From Sphingomonas sp. QA11 (GTDB taxonomy: Bacteria > Pseudomonadota > Alphaproteobacteria > Sphingomonadales > Sphingomonadaceae), in the NCBI RefSeq assembly GCF_028473665.1, contig NZ_CP098774.1, forward strand, positions 868,001 through 932,000: a stretch of 64,000 nucleotides of DNA. Direction: 5' to 3'. Shown here piece after piece: positions 9,066-18,820 of the stretch (positions are counted from its first letter, which is position 1; each line of letters starts with the position of its first letter). Both the position numbers and the translations under genes were made by a program. Below the pieces are notes generated by a model. That model was not told the DNA's origin. It saw only the letters and a list, made by a program, of their open reading frames with translations, and ran no database searches.

Positions 9066-9470
9066 TCAGGCCGTGGCCGGCGGCCCGCGAAGCGGCGGGC
9101 GCAGATAGGATGGCGTCCGGCGGGGGATCGCCAGCGGCACGCGAACGGCAAGGGCGAGGATGAAGAACAGGGCCAGCACCAGCAATGCCGGATCGGTTCC
9201 GCCCAGCGTGGGCGCTGACAGTGCCGAGAAGGCGCAGGGTGCTTCGGCCTTGCCCGGATGGTCGTGCTGCGGCACCGGAACGCGTTCGACCGGTAGCGCC
9301 ATGACGCGCTGTTGCATACTTCCGCCCGAGCAGATCTGGACCATGATCGTCCCGCCCGAAGCCGCGGGCATGAAACCGGCCGGCACCAGCACGCGCATCA
9401 GCAGCGCGGCGGCGACGATCCATGCGGCCAGCAGCGGGCGGCGCGACAGATGAAGGCGTAACCCGGTCAC
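9066..9470 (-). CDS. DUF2946-like membrane protein
   Basis: A 134-residue protein with a hydrophobic N-terminal helix (about 12-34, ending in PAGFMP, a typical DUF2946 feature), a periplasmic stretch containing CSGG and a HDH segment, and a second helix near 92-114. DUF2946 proteins are commonly found beside copper-handling and TonB-dependent receptor genes, and their role is not established. It lies directly upstream of PCuAC and sco1 on the same strand, so it probably belongs to this copper cluster. The start is GTG at 9470 without a convincing ribosome-binding site, so the exact N-terminus is uncertain. Confidence 0.75.
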   Translation of the reverse strand: MTGLRLHLSRRPLLAAWIVAAALLMRVLVPAGFMPAASGGTIMVQICSGGSMQQRVMALPVERVPVPQHDHPGKAEAPCAFSALSAPTLGGTDPALLVLALFFILALAVRVPLAIPRRTPSYLRPPLRGPPATA

Positions 9471-9555
9471 GCGCTGCGGCTAGCCTCTTGCACCGGGTTT
9501 GTCGATTTTGGGAATCGGTCCGCCCAATCGGGGACAGGGCCGCGCCCTCGCACCG

Positions 9556-10038
9556 TCACGCCCGCTCCATCGCCGTGCCGAAGGGCAGGATTTCTTCGTA
9601 GCAGGCAAGTGCCGGCGCTCCGATCACCGTGGCGCCGCGCCGGATCATGAAGGCGTGCCGCACGATCTCGGCCTGTTGCTCGATGCCGTAGCGGTATAGC
9701 GGCAGGCCGGGACGGATGGCATAGTCGTAGCGGCAGAAGGGATGCCGCGCGATCGGCAGCACGATGCCCTTCTGGTGCTGCCAGACATGAGTCATCTCAT
9801 GGATGAACAGGCCCTGGTCCTCCAGCGATCCTGCCGAGAAATCGTCGCGATAATGTGTGCCCCGGGGGTGGAAATGGATCGATCCGGTCGGCGCCATCAC
9901 GGTCTCGCGCGGCTGGAAGAACGCCCATTTGCGCCACATGATACGCACCGGCGCATAATCGACCGAGTCGCCGAACACGCTTCGCGCCAGGGCGATCTCG
10001 CCACCGGTCAGGGGGCGGCCGGTCGAATCGGCGTTCAA
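9556..10038 (-). CDS. vgr-related HExxH metallopeptidase-like protein
   Basis: A 160-residue protein of the sphingomonad family annotated as vgr related protein. Features are RPLTGGEIALARSVFGD near the N-terminus and HEMTHVWQHQ (a zinc HExxH motif). The arrangement is reminiscent of DUF4157 (HEAWHVVQQ) at 1271-3862, which suggests the same metallopeptidase-like fold. No signal peptide is seen. I place the start at a TTG (10038) whose TTGA overlaps the stop of the upstream PCuAC gene, because the conserved N-terminus begins a few residues later. The long upstream extension to 10452 is another gene's shadow. Substrate unknown. Confidence 0.8.
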   Translation of the reverse strand: MNADSTGRPLTGGEIALARSVFGDSVDYAPVRIMWRKWAFFQPRETVMAPTGSIHFHPRGTHYRDDFSAGSLEDQGLFIHEMTHVWQHQKGIVLPIARHPFCRYDYAIRPGLPLYRYGIEQQAEIVRHAFMIRRGATVIGAPALACYEEILPFGTAMERA

Positions 10039-10472
10039 CTTCCCGGCGCTGCGTCGCCTGCGCCGACCGCGGTCGCCTTGTAGGTGATGCGCTGGCCATC
10101 GGCGAAGGTGAAGAGCAGCGGCACCGGGGCACCGGACTTGATGCCCGGGTTGACGTCGAACAGCATCACATGCTTGCCGCCCGGGGCGAAAATGATCTTG
10201 TCGCCTGCGGGTACTCGGACCTGTTCGATCGGCTTCATCGACGACATCGATCCCGACTTCATCGATTCGTGCATCTCCGCCCGGATCGAGACATCGCTCG
10301 AAACGCTGATCAGCGTCGCGTCGGCGGGGCCGCCATGCAGCGTGAAATACGCTGCGGCCGGCCCGCGCGGCACCGCGGCCAGCCGCACCCAGGCGTTGCT
10401 GACATGCATTTCCTTCGGGCCGTCGCATCCGGCGAGCGCCAGCAGGAGGCAAAGAAGGGCAGGGATACGCAT
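10035..10472 (-). CDS. Copper chaperone PCu(A)C family, lipoprotein
   Basis: A 145-residue second PCuAC-like protein, this one a probable lipoprotein: the signal ends LLALAGC (C16). The mature domain has [20 protein letters not shown], a methionine-rich stretch ([17 protein letters not shown]) and [11 protein letters not shown], as expected for a periplasmic Cu(I) carrier. GGGAG lies 6 nt before the ATG at 10472 and decides this start over the ATG just upstream. The metallopeptidase-like gene follows with a 4-bp overlap. Its divergent neighbour is dnaK. Confidence 0.9.
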   Translation of the reverse strand: MRIPALLCLLLALAGCDGPKEMHVSNAWVRLAAVPRGPAAAYFTLHGGPADATLISVSSDVSIRAEMHESMKSGSMSSMKPIEQVRVPAGDKIIFAPGGKHVMLFDVNPGIKSGAPVPLLFTFADGQRITYKATAVGAGDAAPGS

Positions 10473-10522
10473 CATATTCTCCCGCTTCGGGAATGTTGTC
10501 AGGCCTCTAGGGAGTCGAAAAT

Positions 10523-10550
10523 CTTGCGGCAAGCGAAAGCCCCCCTATAT
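10523..10550 (+). promoter_or_regulatory. RpoH (sigma-32) heat-shock promoter of dnaK
   Basis: CTTG at 10523-10526 is followed after 17 bases by CCTATAT at 10544-10550. This fits the alphaproteobacterial RpoH consensus (CTTG, 17-18 bases, CYTATNT) and lies about 80 bp before the dnaK start. Read from sequence; activity not shown. Confidence 0.75.
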
Positions 10551-10632
10551 CGCCAGCAGTAAGTGTCGCGTCGCCCAGTCTGGGGGCGCGGCCGAGAGGC
10601 AATTTTTTAGAAGACGGGGGCCGAAGAGGACC

Positions 10633-12543
<1,911 letters not shown>

Positions 12544-12612
12544 CTTGTTGCGTTCCCCCCGTTATTCCTGCGATGCGATCCGCTGGGGTAACGGGGAGGG
12601 CGGGGGCCCAAG

Positions 12613-13731
12613 ATGACCACCGAAGTCGATTTCTACGAATTGCTCGAATGTGAGCGCACCGCGAACGATGCGACGCTGAAGGCGTCCTATCGGAAGCTCG
12701 CGATGAAATATCACCCGGACAAGAATGACGGGTGCAAGGACAGCGAATCGCGCTTCAAGGCGATCAGCGAGGCTTATGACTGCCTCAAGGATCCGCAGAA
12801 ACGCGCTGCTTATGACCGCTTCGGCCATGCGGCTTTCCGCAACGGCGCGGGTGCGGGCGGCGGCGGTGCGCAGGATTTCGGCGCGTTCAGCGACATCTTC
12901 GAAAATATCTTCGGCGAATTCATGGGCGGCGGTGGCCGTGCCCCGCGCGGTCAGCGTCGCGGTGCCGATCTCCGCTACGACATGGAGATCACGCTCGAGG
13001 ACGCGTTTCGCGGCAAGTCGACCGAGATCACGGTCGACGTATCAGCCGCCTGCGATTCGTGCCACGGCACGGGTGCCAATCCCGGCACCAGCGCCAAGGC
13101 GTGCGGCACCTGTGCCGGCCATGGCAAGGTACGGGCGCAGCAGGGCTTCTTCGTGGTCGAGCGGACCTGCCCGAGCTGCCACGGCGCTGGCCAGGTCATC
13201 TCCGATCCCTGCGGCCATTGCCGGGGTGAGGGCCGGGTCGAAAAGACCAAGACGCTCACGGTCAATATCCCGCCCGGGGTGGATGAGGGCACTCGCGTTC
13301 GCCTGACCGGCGAGGGCGAGGCAGGCGCGCGCGGCGCGCCTCCGGGCGATCTCTATATCTTCCTGCACGTGTTGCGGCATGCGTTGTTCGAGCGTGAGGG
13401 CACGACCCTCTTCGCCCGCGCGCCGATCAGCTTCACCACCGCATCCCTGGGCGGTGAGATCCGCATCCCCGGTCCCGATGGCGAGCGCCACACGATCAAG
13501 ATTCCGGCTGGCACCCAGAGTGGCCGGGAACTGCGCCAGCGCGGCGCTGGCATGCCTTTCCTGCAAGGCCGGGGTCGCGGCGACCTGGTGATCCGCGTCG
13601 AGGTGGAAACCCCGACCAAGCTCACCGCGAAGCAGCGCGATCTGCTCGAACAGTTCCGGGCGACCGAAACCGGTGAAGAATGCCCTCAGACCATGGGATT
13701 CTTCAAGAAGGTGAAAAGCGCGCTGGGTTGA
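12613..13731 (+). CDS. dnaJ: Chaperone protein DnaJ (Hsp40)
   Basis: Co-chaperone of DnaK, 372 residues. The J domain (about 1-70) contains HPDK at 34-37. A G/F-rich linker follows (GAGAGGGGAQDF). The zinc region has four CxxCxGxG-type repeats: CDSCHGTG, CGTCAGHG, CPSCHGAG and CGHCRGEG. The C-terminal substrate-binding region (LTVNIPPGVDEGTRVRL) is complete. It stimulates DnaK ATPase and holds unfolded substrates. It is encoded directly after dnaK and followed by a strong hairpin. Confidence 0.98.
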   Translation: MTTEVDFYELLECERTANDATLKASYRKLAMKYHPDKNDGCKDSESRFKAISEAYDCLKDPQKRAAYDRFGHAAFRNGAGAGGGGAQDFGAFSDIFENIFGEFMGGGGRAPRGQRRGADLRYDMEITLEDAFRGKSTEITVDVSAACDSCHGTGANPGTSAKACGTCAGHGKVRAQQGFFVVERTCPSCHGAGQVISDPCGHCRGEGRVEKTKTLTVNIPPGVDEGTRVRLTGEGEAGARGAPPGDLYIFLHVLRHALFEREGTTLFARAPISFTTASLGGEIRIPGPDGERHTIKIPAGTQSGRELRQRGAGMPFLQGRGRGDLVIRVEVETPTKLTAKQRDLLEQFRATETGEECPQTMGFFKKVKSALG

Positions 13732-13738
13732 TCTTTCC

Positions 13739-13760
13739 CCCCTCCCGCTTGCGGGAGGGG
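13739..13760 (+). terminator. Hairpin after dnaJ
   Basis: A perfect 10-bp inverted repeat (CCCCTCCCGC / GCGGGAGGGG) starts 8 bases after the dnaJ stop. No T-run follows, so it may act as a Rho-independent-like end, an mRNA-protecting stem or simply an intergenic repeat unit. Confidence 0.5.
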
Positions 13761-13834
13761 CAGGCGCTGACGCTTGAGAGGCCGACCAGGACGGATCGAC
13801 ATTCAGAACCGTCCGTCGGCGGTGCAAGATGGTT

Positions 13835-13977
13835 CGCGCAGAGGCGCAGAGGGCGCTGAGGAGGTGCGGCCAGTGGCTCCGGCAGTTTGGCATGACGGGC
13901 ACGTCCACAAGCAGGCAGCTTACCGGCGCGATGCTCAGGTCTGGAAATGAACTCCGCGGTCTCTGCGCCTCTGCGCG
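13835..13977. repeat. Intergenic inverted repeat (CGCAGAGG type)
   Basis: Arms at 13835-13851 and 13961-13977 are perfect 17-bp inverted copies (CGCGCAGAGGCGCAGAG). The unit sits in the gene-free 13732-14124 gap between dnaJ and the small ORF. A related architecture with a different arm sequence occurs at 37572-37697. This looks like a REP/BIME-type chromosomal repeat. Confidence 0.7.
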
Positions 13978-14124
13978 GATCCTCCTCTTTGCTGTAAACG
14001 TGCCAGTGAAGTGAATGTCGATCCGCCCTGGGCTCGAGTCTAAGCGCCATGCGGATATTTCAGAGAGAGCCCTACTTCGCCGCCCTGACCGCCCCTTTGT
14101 GCAAGGGGCGGGCGGGCCGGTGGA

Positions 14125-14205
14125 TCAGAGGCTGACGACCTCGACCACCAGCACAAGGGCCGTGAGTGCCAGCACGCTGCTGACCACGGTTTCCAGGAAA
14201 GGCAT
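14125..14205 (-). CDS. Putative 26-residue membrane peptide
   Basis: A very short ORF, MPFLETVVSSVLALTALVLV followed by VEVVSL, that is almost entirely one transmembrane helix with an acidic C-terminal part. GGAGA lies 8 nt before the ATG, and a strong GC hairpin (about 14090-14113) lies just after the stop, so it has the parts of an independent gene. It lies between dnaJ and the membrane glycosyltransferase gene, with about 130 bp to the latter. Conservation in other sphingomonads is the deciding test. Function unknown. Confidence 0.45.
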   Translation of the reverse strand: MPFLETVVSSVLALTALVLVVEVVSL

Positions 14206-14338
14206 GGTTGGGTCTCCGATGCCGGAAAAGTCCGGCACCGGTCATGTGGGAATTATTGCGTTGACGCGCAATATTATTACGCGCCTTCGCAGTTGCAGCA
14301 AACGCAATCGCTTTGCCGCTGAATCGGCACGTTTTGTC

Positions 14339-15862
14339 TTACCTGGCAGGCAAATGAAGCGTCAGATCGCCCACCTGTTCACGCCGCGGATAGGCGGCGT
14401 CCATCGCGTCCGCGACGATCGGGTTGAATCGCTGATCGAACAGCAGCGATCCGCGCTGGCCCCTCGTTACGAAGAAACCGAACTCCCCGCGGCGCACCCG
14501 CGCAGCGAGCGCGGCCTCGTCATAGATGCCCGCGCTACCAAGTTCGGCGATGATCGCGGGCTCCCACACCACGTGCTGCCCGCCGCGCAGGATGAGCACC
14601 ATCTCGTCGCTCACCACTGGTCTGGGGCTGGCCCTGATGCGCTCGACCACCGGGGCCAGCGCTGCGCGGTCCTGCGCTATCTTGCCGCTGTCGGGCCGCA
14701 GCGGCGGATCGATCATTTGAACCGGCAAGCCAACGCCGATCAGCAGTACCAGCGCGAGGCTCGGACACGCCGGCTGGCGCAGCGCGGCGCGGATCAGGGG
14801 CACGCACGCCATGCCGCACAGCACGGCGATGAGCGCGAACCAGTCGATCAGGTAGTTGTCGCTCGCGCCCGATTTGAGGATCGCCGGCAACATCAAAGTC
14901 TTCAGCCCGAGTGCCAGCAGGACGATTGCCGTCGCGGTCAGCCCGTCTTCATGCTCCATCCGCCCGCGCAGACCGCGCCAACCACCGGGTGCGAGCCGCC
15001 GCCAGGCCATGACCGCGCCGATCACGCCAAGCGCGAGGGTGACGATGTTGGCCGAGAGCACCAGCATCAGCATCCCGGCGTGATCCCAGATCACCCGGTT
15101 GATGTTGTAGGCAAGAATGTGGACCAGGAACTGGCCGTCGCTGGCGATGCTGAGGGCCGCGAGTGCGGCCAGCCCCGTTATGAGCGACGTCGCCAGCATC
15201 AGCCAGGCGGCGCGGGGCCGCGTGATCAACAGGACCAGGAAGGCGGCGGCCGGTGCGGGGAGGCAGGTCTGCCGTGTATAGAGCGCAAGCGTGAAGAGCA
15301 GGCCGGCGAGCATCGCCAGCGATGGACGATTCGCACTCCGCGCGGCGGCGAGCATGCCTGCGATGCTCATGGCATAGGCCAGCATGTCGACTCGCATCAG
15401 CGTCGACCAGTTGAGCACCACCGGCAAGGTGACGAAGGCGAGACCCGCGATCAGCCCGGCGATCGCGCGAATAGTCCGATCCTGTGTCTTGCCGATTGCG
15501 GCGCTGGTCAGCACGCCGATCAGCACCGCCGCCGCCAGCGCCATGACCAGCGACACCAGCCGCCCGGCAAGCAGCGGATCGAGTCCGAAGGCTCCGGCTG
15601 TCGCGGCGGTAACGAGATGATAGAGCGGGGGGTATTCGAACACGAAGGCGGGCATCGGCCGAAGTGCCTGGTAACCCGACCCGCTGATGATCAGGCGCAT
15701 CTGTTCCCAGACAACGCCCTCGCCATAATCGAGATCATAGGGATAGTTGAGCGCGAGCGGAGCATGCAGCCCCAGCCGGATCAATCCATAGATAAAGACC
15801 AGCCCCGCGACCGCCAGCGTCACGCGCGCGACGAGCGTCCGGTGCCGGTCGTTATCGATCAT
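14339..15862 (-). CDS. Polytopic membrane glycosyltransferase-like protein
   Basis: A 507-residue integral membrane protein with about ten predicted helices (first at about 11-29, a run between 85 and 410) and a soluble C-terminal segment. The N-terminal loop has DLDYGEGVV and a later FEYPPLYH, the pattern of GT-C/ArnT-like glycosyltransferases that use polyprenyl-phosphate sugars. The acidic residues in DLDYGEG would be the catalytic candidates. It starts with an ATG overlapping the purB stop by 4 bp (ATGA), so it is co-transcribed with purB. The sugar and acceptor are unknown; a role in cell-surface glycan assembly is an inference. Confidence 0.75.
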   Translation of the reverse strand: MIDNDRHRTLVARVTLAVAGLVFIYGLIRLGLHAPLALNYPYDLDYGEGVVWEQMRLIISGSGYQALRPMPAFVFEYPPLYHLVTAATAGAFGLDPLLAGRLVSLVMALAAAVLIGVLTSAAIGKTQDRTIRAIAGLIAGLAFVTLPVVLNWSTLMRVDMLAYAMSIAGMLAAARSANRPSLAMLAGLLFTLALYTRQTCLPAPAAAFLVLLITRPRAAWLMLATSLITGLAALAALSIASDGQFLVHILAYNINRVIWDHAGMLMLVLSANIVTLALGVIGAVMAWRRLAPGGWRGLRGRMEHEDGLTATAIVLLALGLKTLMLPAILKSGASDNYLIDWFALIAVLCGMACVPLIRAALRQPACPSLALVLLIGVGLPVQMIDPPLRPDSGKIAQDRAALAPVVERIRASPRPVVSDEMVLILRGGQHVVWEPAIIAELGSAGIYDEAALAARVRRGEFGFFVTRGQRGSLLFDQRFNPIVADAMDAAYPRREQVGDLTLHLPAR

Positions 15863-17181
15863 GCGACGGGGGCATCCTCCGTCGCGCCGAACACCCGTGC
15901 GAAGATCGTGTCGACATGCTTCAGATGATAGCCAAGGTCGAACTTGTCCTCGATTTCCTCGGGCGACAGGGCCGCGGTCACCTCGGGGTCGGCTTTGAGC
16001 AGTTCGAGCAGCGACAGGTCGCCGTCCGATTCCCATACCTTCATCGCGTTGCGCTGGACGAGCCGGTAGGCATCCTCCCGGCTCACGCCGGCCTGGGTCA
16101 GCGCCAGCAGCACACGCTGCGAATGGACGAGGCCGCCCATCTTGTTCAGGTTTTTTTCCATCCGGGCCGGATAGACGAGCAGCTTGTCCATCACCCCGGT
16201 CAGCCGGGCGAGCGCGAAATCGAGCGTGATCGTCGCGTCAGGCCCGATATAGCGCTCGACCGACGAATGGCTGATGTCGCGCTCATGCCACAGTGCCACA
16301 TTCTCCAGCGCCGGCGTCACATAGCCGCGCACCATGCGGGCGAGGCCGGTCAAATTCTCGGTCAGCACCGGGTTGCGCTTGTGCGGCATCGCCGACGAGC
16401 CCTTCTGGCCCGGCGAGAAATATTCTTCCGCCTCTAGCACCTCGGTGCGTTGTAGATGGCGGATCTCGGTCGCGAGCCGCTCGATCGAACTGGCGATCAC
16501 GCCCAGCGTCGCGAAGAACATCGCATGGCGGTCGCGCGGGATCACCTGGGTCGAGACGGGCTCGACACTCAGCCCAAGCTTTTCGGCGACATGCGCTTCG
16601 ACGAACGGGTCGATATTCGCGAAGGTGCCGACCGCGCCGGAAATCGCGCAGGTCGCGACGTCTGCCCGCGCCGCTACCAGCCGCGCGCGGTTGCGGTCGA
16701 ACTCGGCATAGGCCTGGGCGAGCTTGAGGCCGAAGGTCACCGGCTCGGCATGGATACCGTGGCTGCGGCCGATCGTCGGAGTCAGCTTGTGCTCGACCGC
16801 GCGGCGTTTCAGCACGACGAGCAGTGCGTCGATATCGGTGATCAGGATGTCGCTGGCCCGGGCGAGCTGCACCGCCAGGCAGGTGTCGAGCACGTCCGAA
16901 GAGGTCATGCCCTGGTGCATGAAGCGCGCCTCGGGGCCGACATGCTCGGCGACGTTGGTCAGGAACGCGATCACGTCATGCTTGGTCTCGCGCTCGATCT
17001 CGTCGATCCGGTCGACCTCGAAGGCGCCCTTTTCCCAGATCGCCTTGGCGGCTTCCTCGGGCACCACGCCCAGCTCCGCGAGCGCATCGGTGGCATGCGC
17101 CTCGATCTCGAACCAGATGCGGAAACGGGTTTCGGGCGTCCAGATGGCGACCATGTCGGGGCGTGAGTAGCGTGGCACCAT
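15859..17181 (-). CDS. purB: Adenylosuccinate lyase
   Basis: Catalyses two steps of purine synthesis (SAICAR to AICAR, adenylosuccinate to AMP). 440 residues, normal for the bacterial PurB. The fumarase/aspartase superfamily signature GSSAMPHKRNP is present, with the catalytic H of GRSHGIHAEP and the TSSDVLDT segment. The start MVPRYSRPDM is the conserved N-terminus. The membrane glycosyltransferase gene follows with a 4-bp overlap. Cytoplasmic homotetramer in known relatives. Confidence 0.97.
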   Translation of the reverse strand: MVPRYSRPDMVAIWTPETRFRIWFEIEAHATDALAELGVVPEEAAKAIWEKGAFEVDRIDEIERETKHDVIAFLTNVAEHVGPEARFMHQGMTSSDVLDTCLAVQLARASDILITDIDALLVVLKRRAVEHKLTPTIGRSHGIHAEPVTFGLKLAQAYAEFDRNRARLVAARADVATCAISGAVGTFANIDPFVEAHVAEKLGLSVEPVSTQVIPRDRHAMFFATLGVIASSIERLATEIRHLQRTEVLEAEEYFSPGQKGSSAMPHKRNPVLTENLTGLARMVRGYVTPALENVALWHERDISHSSVERYIGPDATITLDFALARLTGVMDKLLVYPARMEKNLNKMGGLVHSQRVLLALTQAGVSREDAYRLVQRNAMKVWESDGDLSLLELLKADPEVTAALSPEEIEDKFDLGYHLKHVDTIFARVFGATEDAPVA

Positions 17182-17387
17182 TGCAACGGTTCCTGAAATT
17201 CCGGTTTCTGTTCATCGCGAATCCTGAACGGACTCGTGATGAGGCGCGCGTTAGCAGGGACGAGGCGAAGCTTCAAATCGAGAAAAAATGAACCATCTCG
17301 ATGGACGGGGGGTTCTACTATCAAGTGTTGCCTGGTGATGGAACCAGTCATTCACGAATTCTTGAAGTAAAATCAACGGAGAGAATC

Positions 17388-17939
17388 ATGCTTAAATATA
17401 TTCTTCTTGCAAGCGCCATGACGATTTCGTTTCCTGTTCTTGCTCAGGATAAGCCCGCCGAGGCCCAGGCTGCGCCCGTTACGCAAGCGGCGCCTGTCCA
17501 GACTGTTTCGCCGGTCGATCAGGCGATGAGTTCGGTGACGCCGGCGGCTGATCAGGCCGCGCCGCAAGAGGCACGGACTGACCAGGCCCAGACTGCTCAG
17601 GCCCAGACTGCTCAGGCGGCGCCGCAGCCTGCACCGGCGGATCCGGCGGCGGCTCCTGCCCAGACCGCCGCCGCGCAGCCGGCGACCAAGGCTGACCAGA
17701 TCGCCCAGGTGGTGAGCACCGAGTTCCCGAGCTACGACAAGGACTCGAACGGCTCGCTGAACGAAGCAGAGTTCGGCGCCTGGATGGTCGCCCTGAAGAA
17801 GGCGAGCGATCCGACCACCAAGGCCGACAGCGCCGCCACCAAGGCATGGGTCGACCAGGCGTTCGCCAGCGCTGACACTGACAAGAACAAGTCCTTGTCG
17901 AAGGCCGAGCTGACCGGGTTCCTGACCAAGGGCTCGTAA
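17388..17939 (+). CDS. Exported EF-hand protein
   Basis: A 183-residue protein with a signal peptide (MLKYILLASAMTISFPVLAQ). A long low-complexity Ala/Gln/Pro linker (about 21-105) contains the near-repeat AQTAQAQ. Two C-terminal EF-hands follow: one with DKDSNGSLNEAEF, one with DTDKNKSLSKAEL, both with the Ca2+-coordinating D/N/S positions and a closing Glu. It is probably periplasmic and Ca2+-binding. The ATG at 17388 gives a clean signal peptide. The gene stands alone, divergent from purB. Confidence 0.85.
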   Translation: MLKYILLASAMTISFPVLAQDKPAEAQAAPVTQAAPVQTVSPVDQAMSSVTPAADQAAPQEARTDQAQTAQAQTAQAAPQPAPADPAAAPAQTAAAQPATKADQIAQVVSTEFPSYDKDSNGSLNEAEFGAWMVALKKASDPTTKADSAATKAWVDQAFASADTDKNKSLSKAELTGFLTKGS

Positions 17940-17972
17940 ACGATCCCGACGGGACATGCGGTCCCTCCGGGG

Positions 17973-18001
17973 CGGCCGTCGGACTTTCGGTCCGGCGGCC
18001 G
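17973..18001 (+). terminator. Hairpin between EF-hand gene and radC
   Basis: A 12-bp stem (CGGCCGTCGGAC / GTCCGGCGGCCG, one G-T pair) with a 5-base loop, lying between two convergent genes. No clear T-run, so a bidirectional terminator is a guess. Confidence 0.45.
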
Positions 18002-18025
18002 TTCGGCGTTCAGATCAGCCCCGGC

Positions 18026-18709
18026 TCACATCAGTCCTAGCGCGCGGAGGCTCGAATGGCCGCTGGTGCCCATGATGATGTGATCGTGGACCGCAATGCC
18101 CATGCGCTTGCCGGCTTCGGTGATGTTGCGCGTCACCTCGATATCGGCGCGGCTGGGCGAGGGATCGCCGCTGGGGTGATTGTGCACCAGGATGATCGCC
18201 GCTGATCCCAGGTCCATCGCCCGCCGGATCACCTCGCGGACATATACCGCTGCTTCGTCGATCGACCCCTCGCTCATCAGCTCGTCGCGGATCAGCATGT
18301 TCTTCGTGTTGAGGTGGAGCACGCGGACGCGCTCGTTGACGTGATGCGCCATGTCGGCCCGCAGATAGTCGAGCAGCGCCTGCCAGTTGGACAGCACCGG
18401 CCGCTCGGCGACTTCAGCGCGCACCAGCCGCAGGGCTGTCGCATGGGCGATCTTGATTGCCGCGATAGATGTTTCGCCCATGCCCTTCATGCGCGCCAGC
18501 GCTTCCGGCTCGGCGGTCAGCAGCCCGCCGATCCCGCCGAACTCTGCCAGCAGGGCTTTCGCGAGCGGCTTGGTGTCGCGCCGCGGGATCGCCAGCGCGA
18601 GCAGATATTCGATCAGCTCGTGGTCGAGCAGCGCATCCGATCCGCCCTCGTTGAGCCGCTTGCGCAGGCGGGCACGGTGGCCGCTATTGTCTGGTTCGGG
18701 AACGCTCAT
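18026..18709 (-). CDS. radC: RadC-family JAB domain protein
   Basis: A 227-residue protein of the RadC/YeeS family. An N-terminal helix-hairpin-helix region (GGIGGLLTAEPEALARMKGMG) is followed by a JAB/MPN metallopeptidase domain with VHNHPSGDPSPS and downstream S/D residues forming the zinc site. The cellular role is unsettled, and the old DNA-repair assignment is weak. The ATG at 18709 (MSVPEP) is preferred; an upstream start at 18748 is possible. The gene is divergent from the ydbH homologue. Confidence 0.92.
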   Translation of the reverse strand: MSVPEPDNSGHRARLRKRLNEGGSDALLDHELIEYLLALAIPRRDTKPLAKALLAEFGGIGGLLTAEPEALARMKGMGETSIAAIKIAHATALRLVRAEVAERPVLSNWQALLDYLRADMAHHVNERVRVLHLNTKNMLIRDELMSEGSIDEAAVYVREVIRRAMDLGSAAIILVHNHPSGDPSPSRADIEVTRNITEAGKRMGIAVHDHIIMGTSGHSSLRALGLM

Positions 18710-18820
18710 CACCGTTGGAGGATTAGTGCGGGGGGTGGCGACACGCAATTGCGCGTGCTTGCTGGTGCCCTATGATCGAAGCGCGCGTGCCTTGTGCCGC
18801 AACCGGGAGTGGCGAGCGGC

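Noticed and set aside
14015..15928. 637-residue plus-strand ORF
   Set aside because: Antisense of the membrane glycosyltransferase; strongly charged, repetitive, no family.
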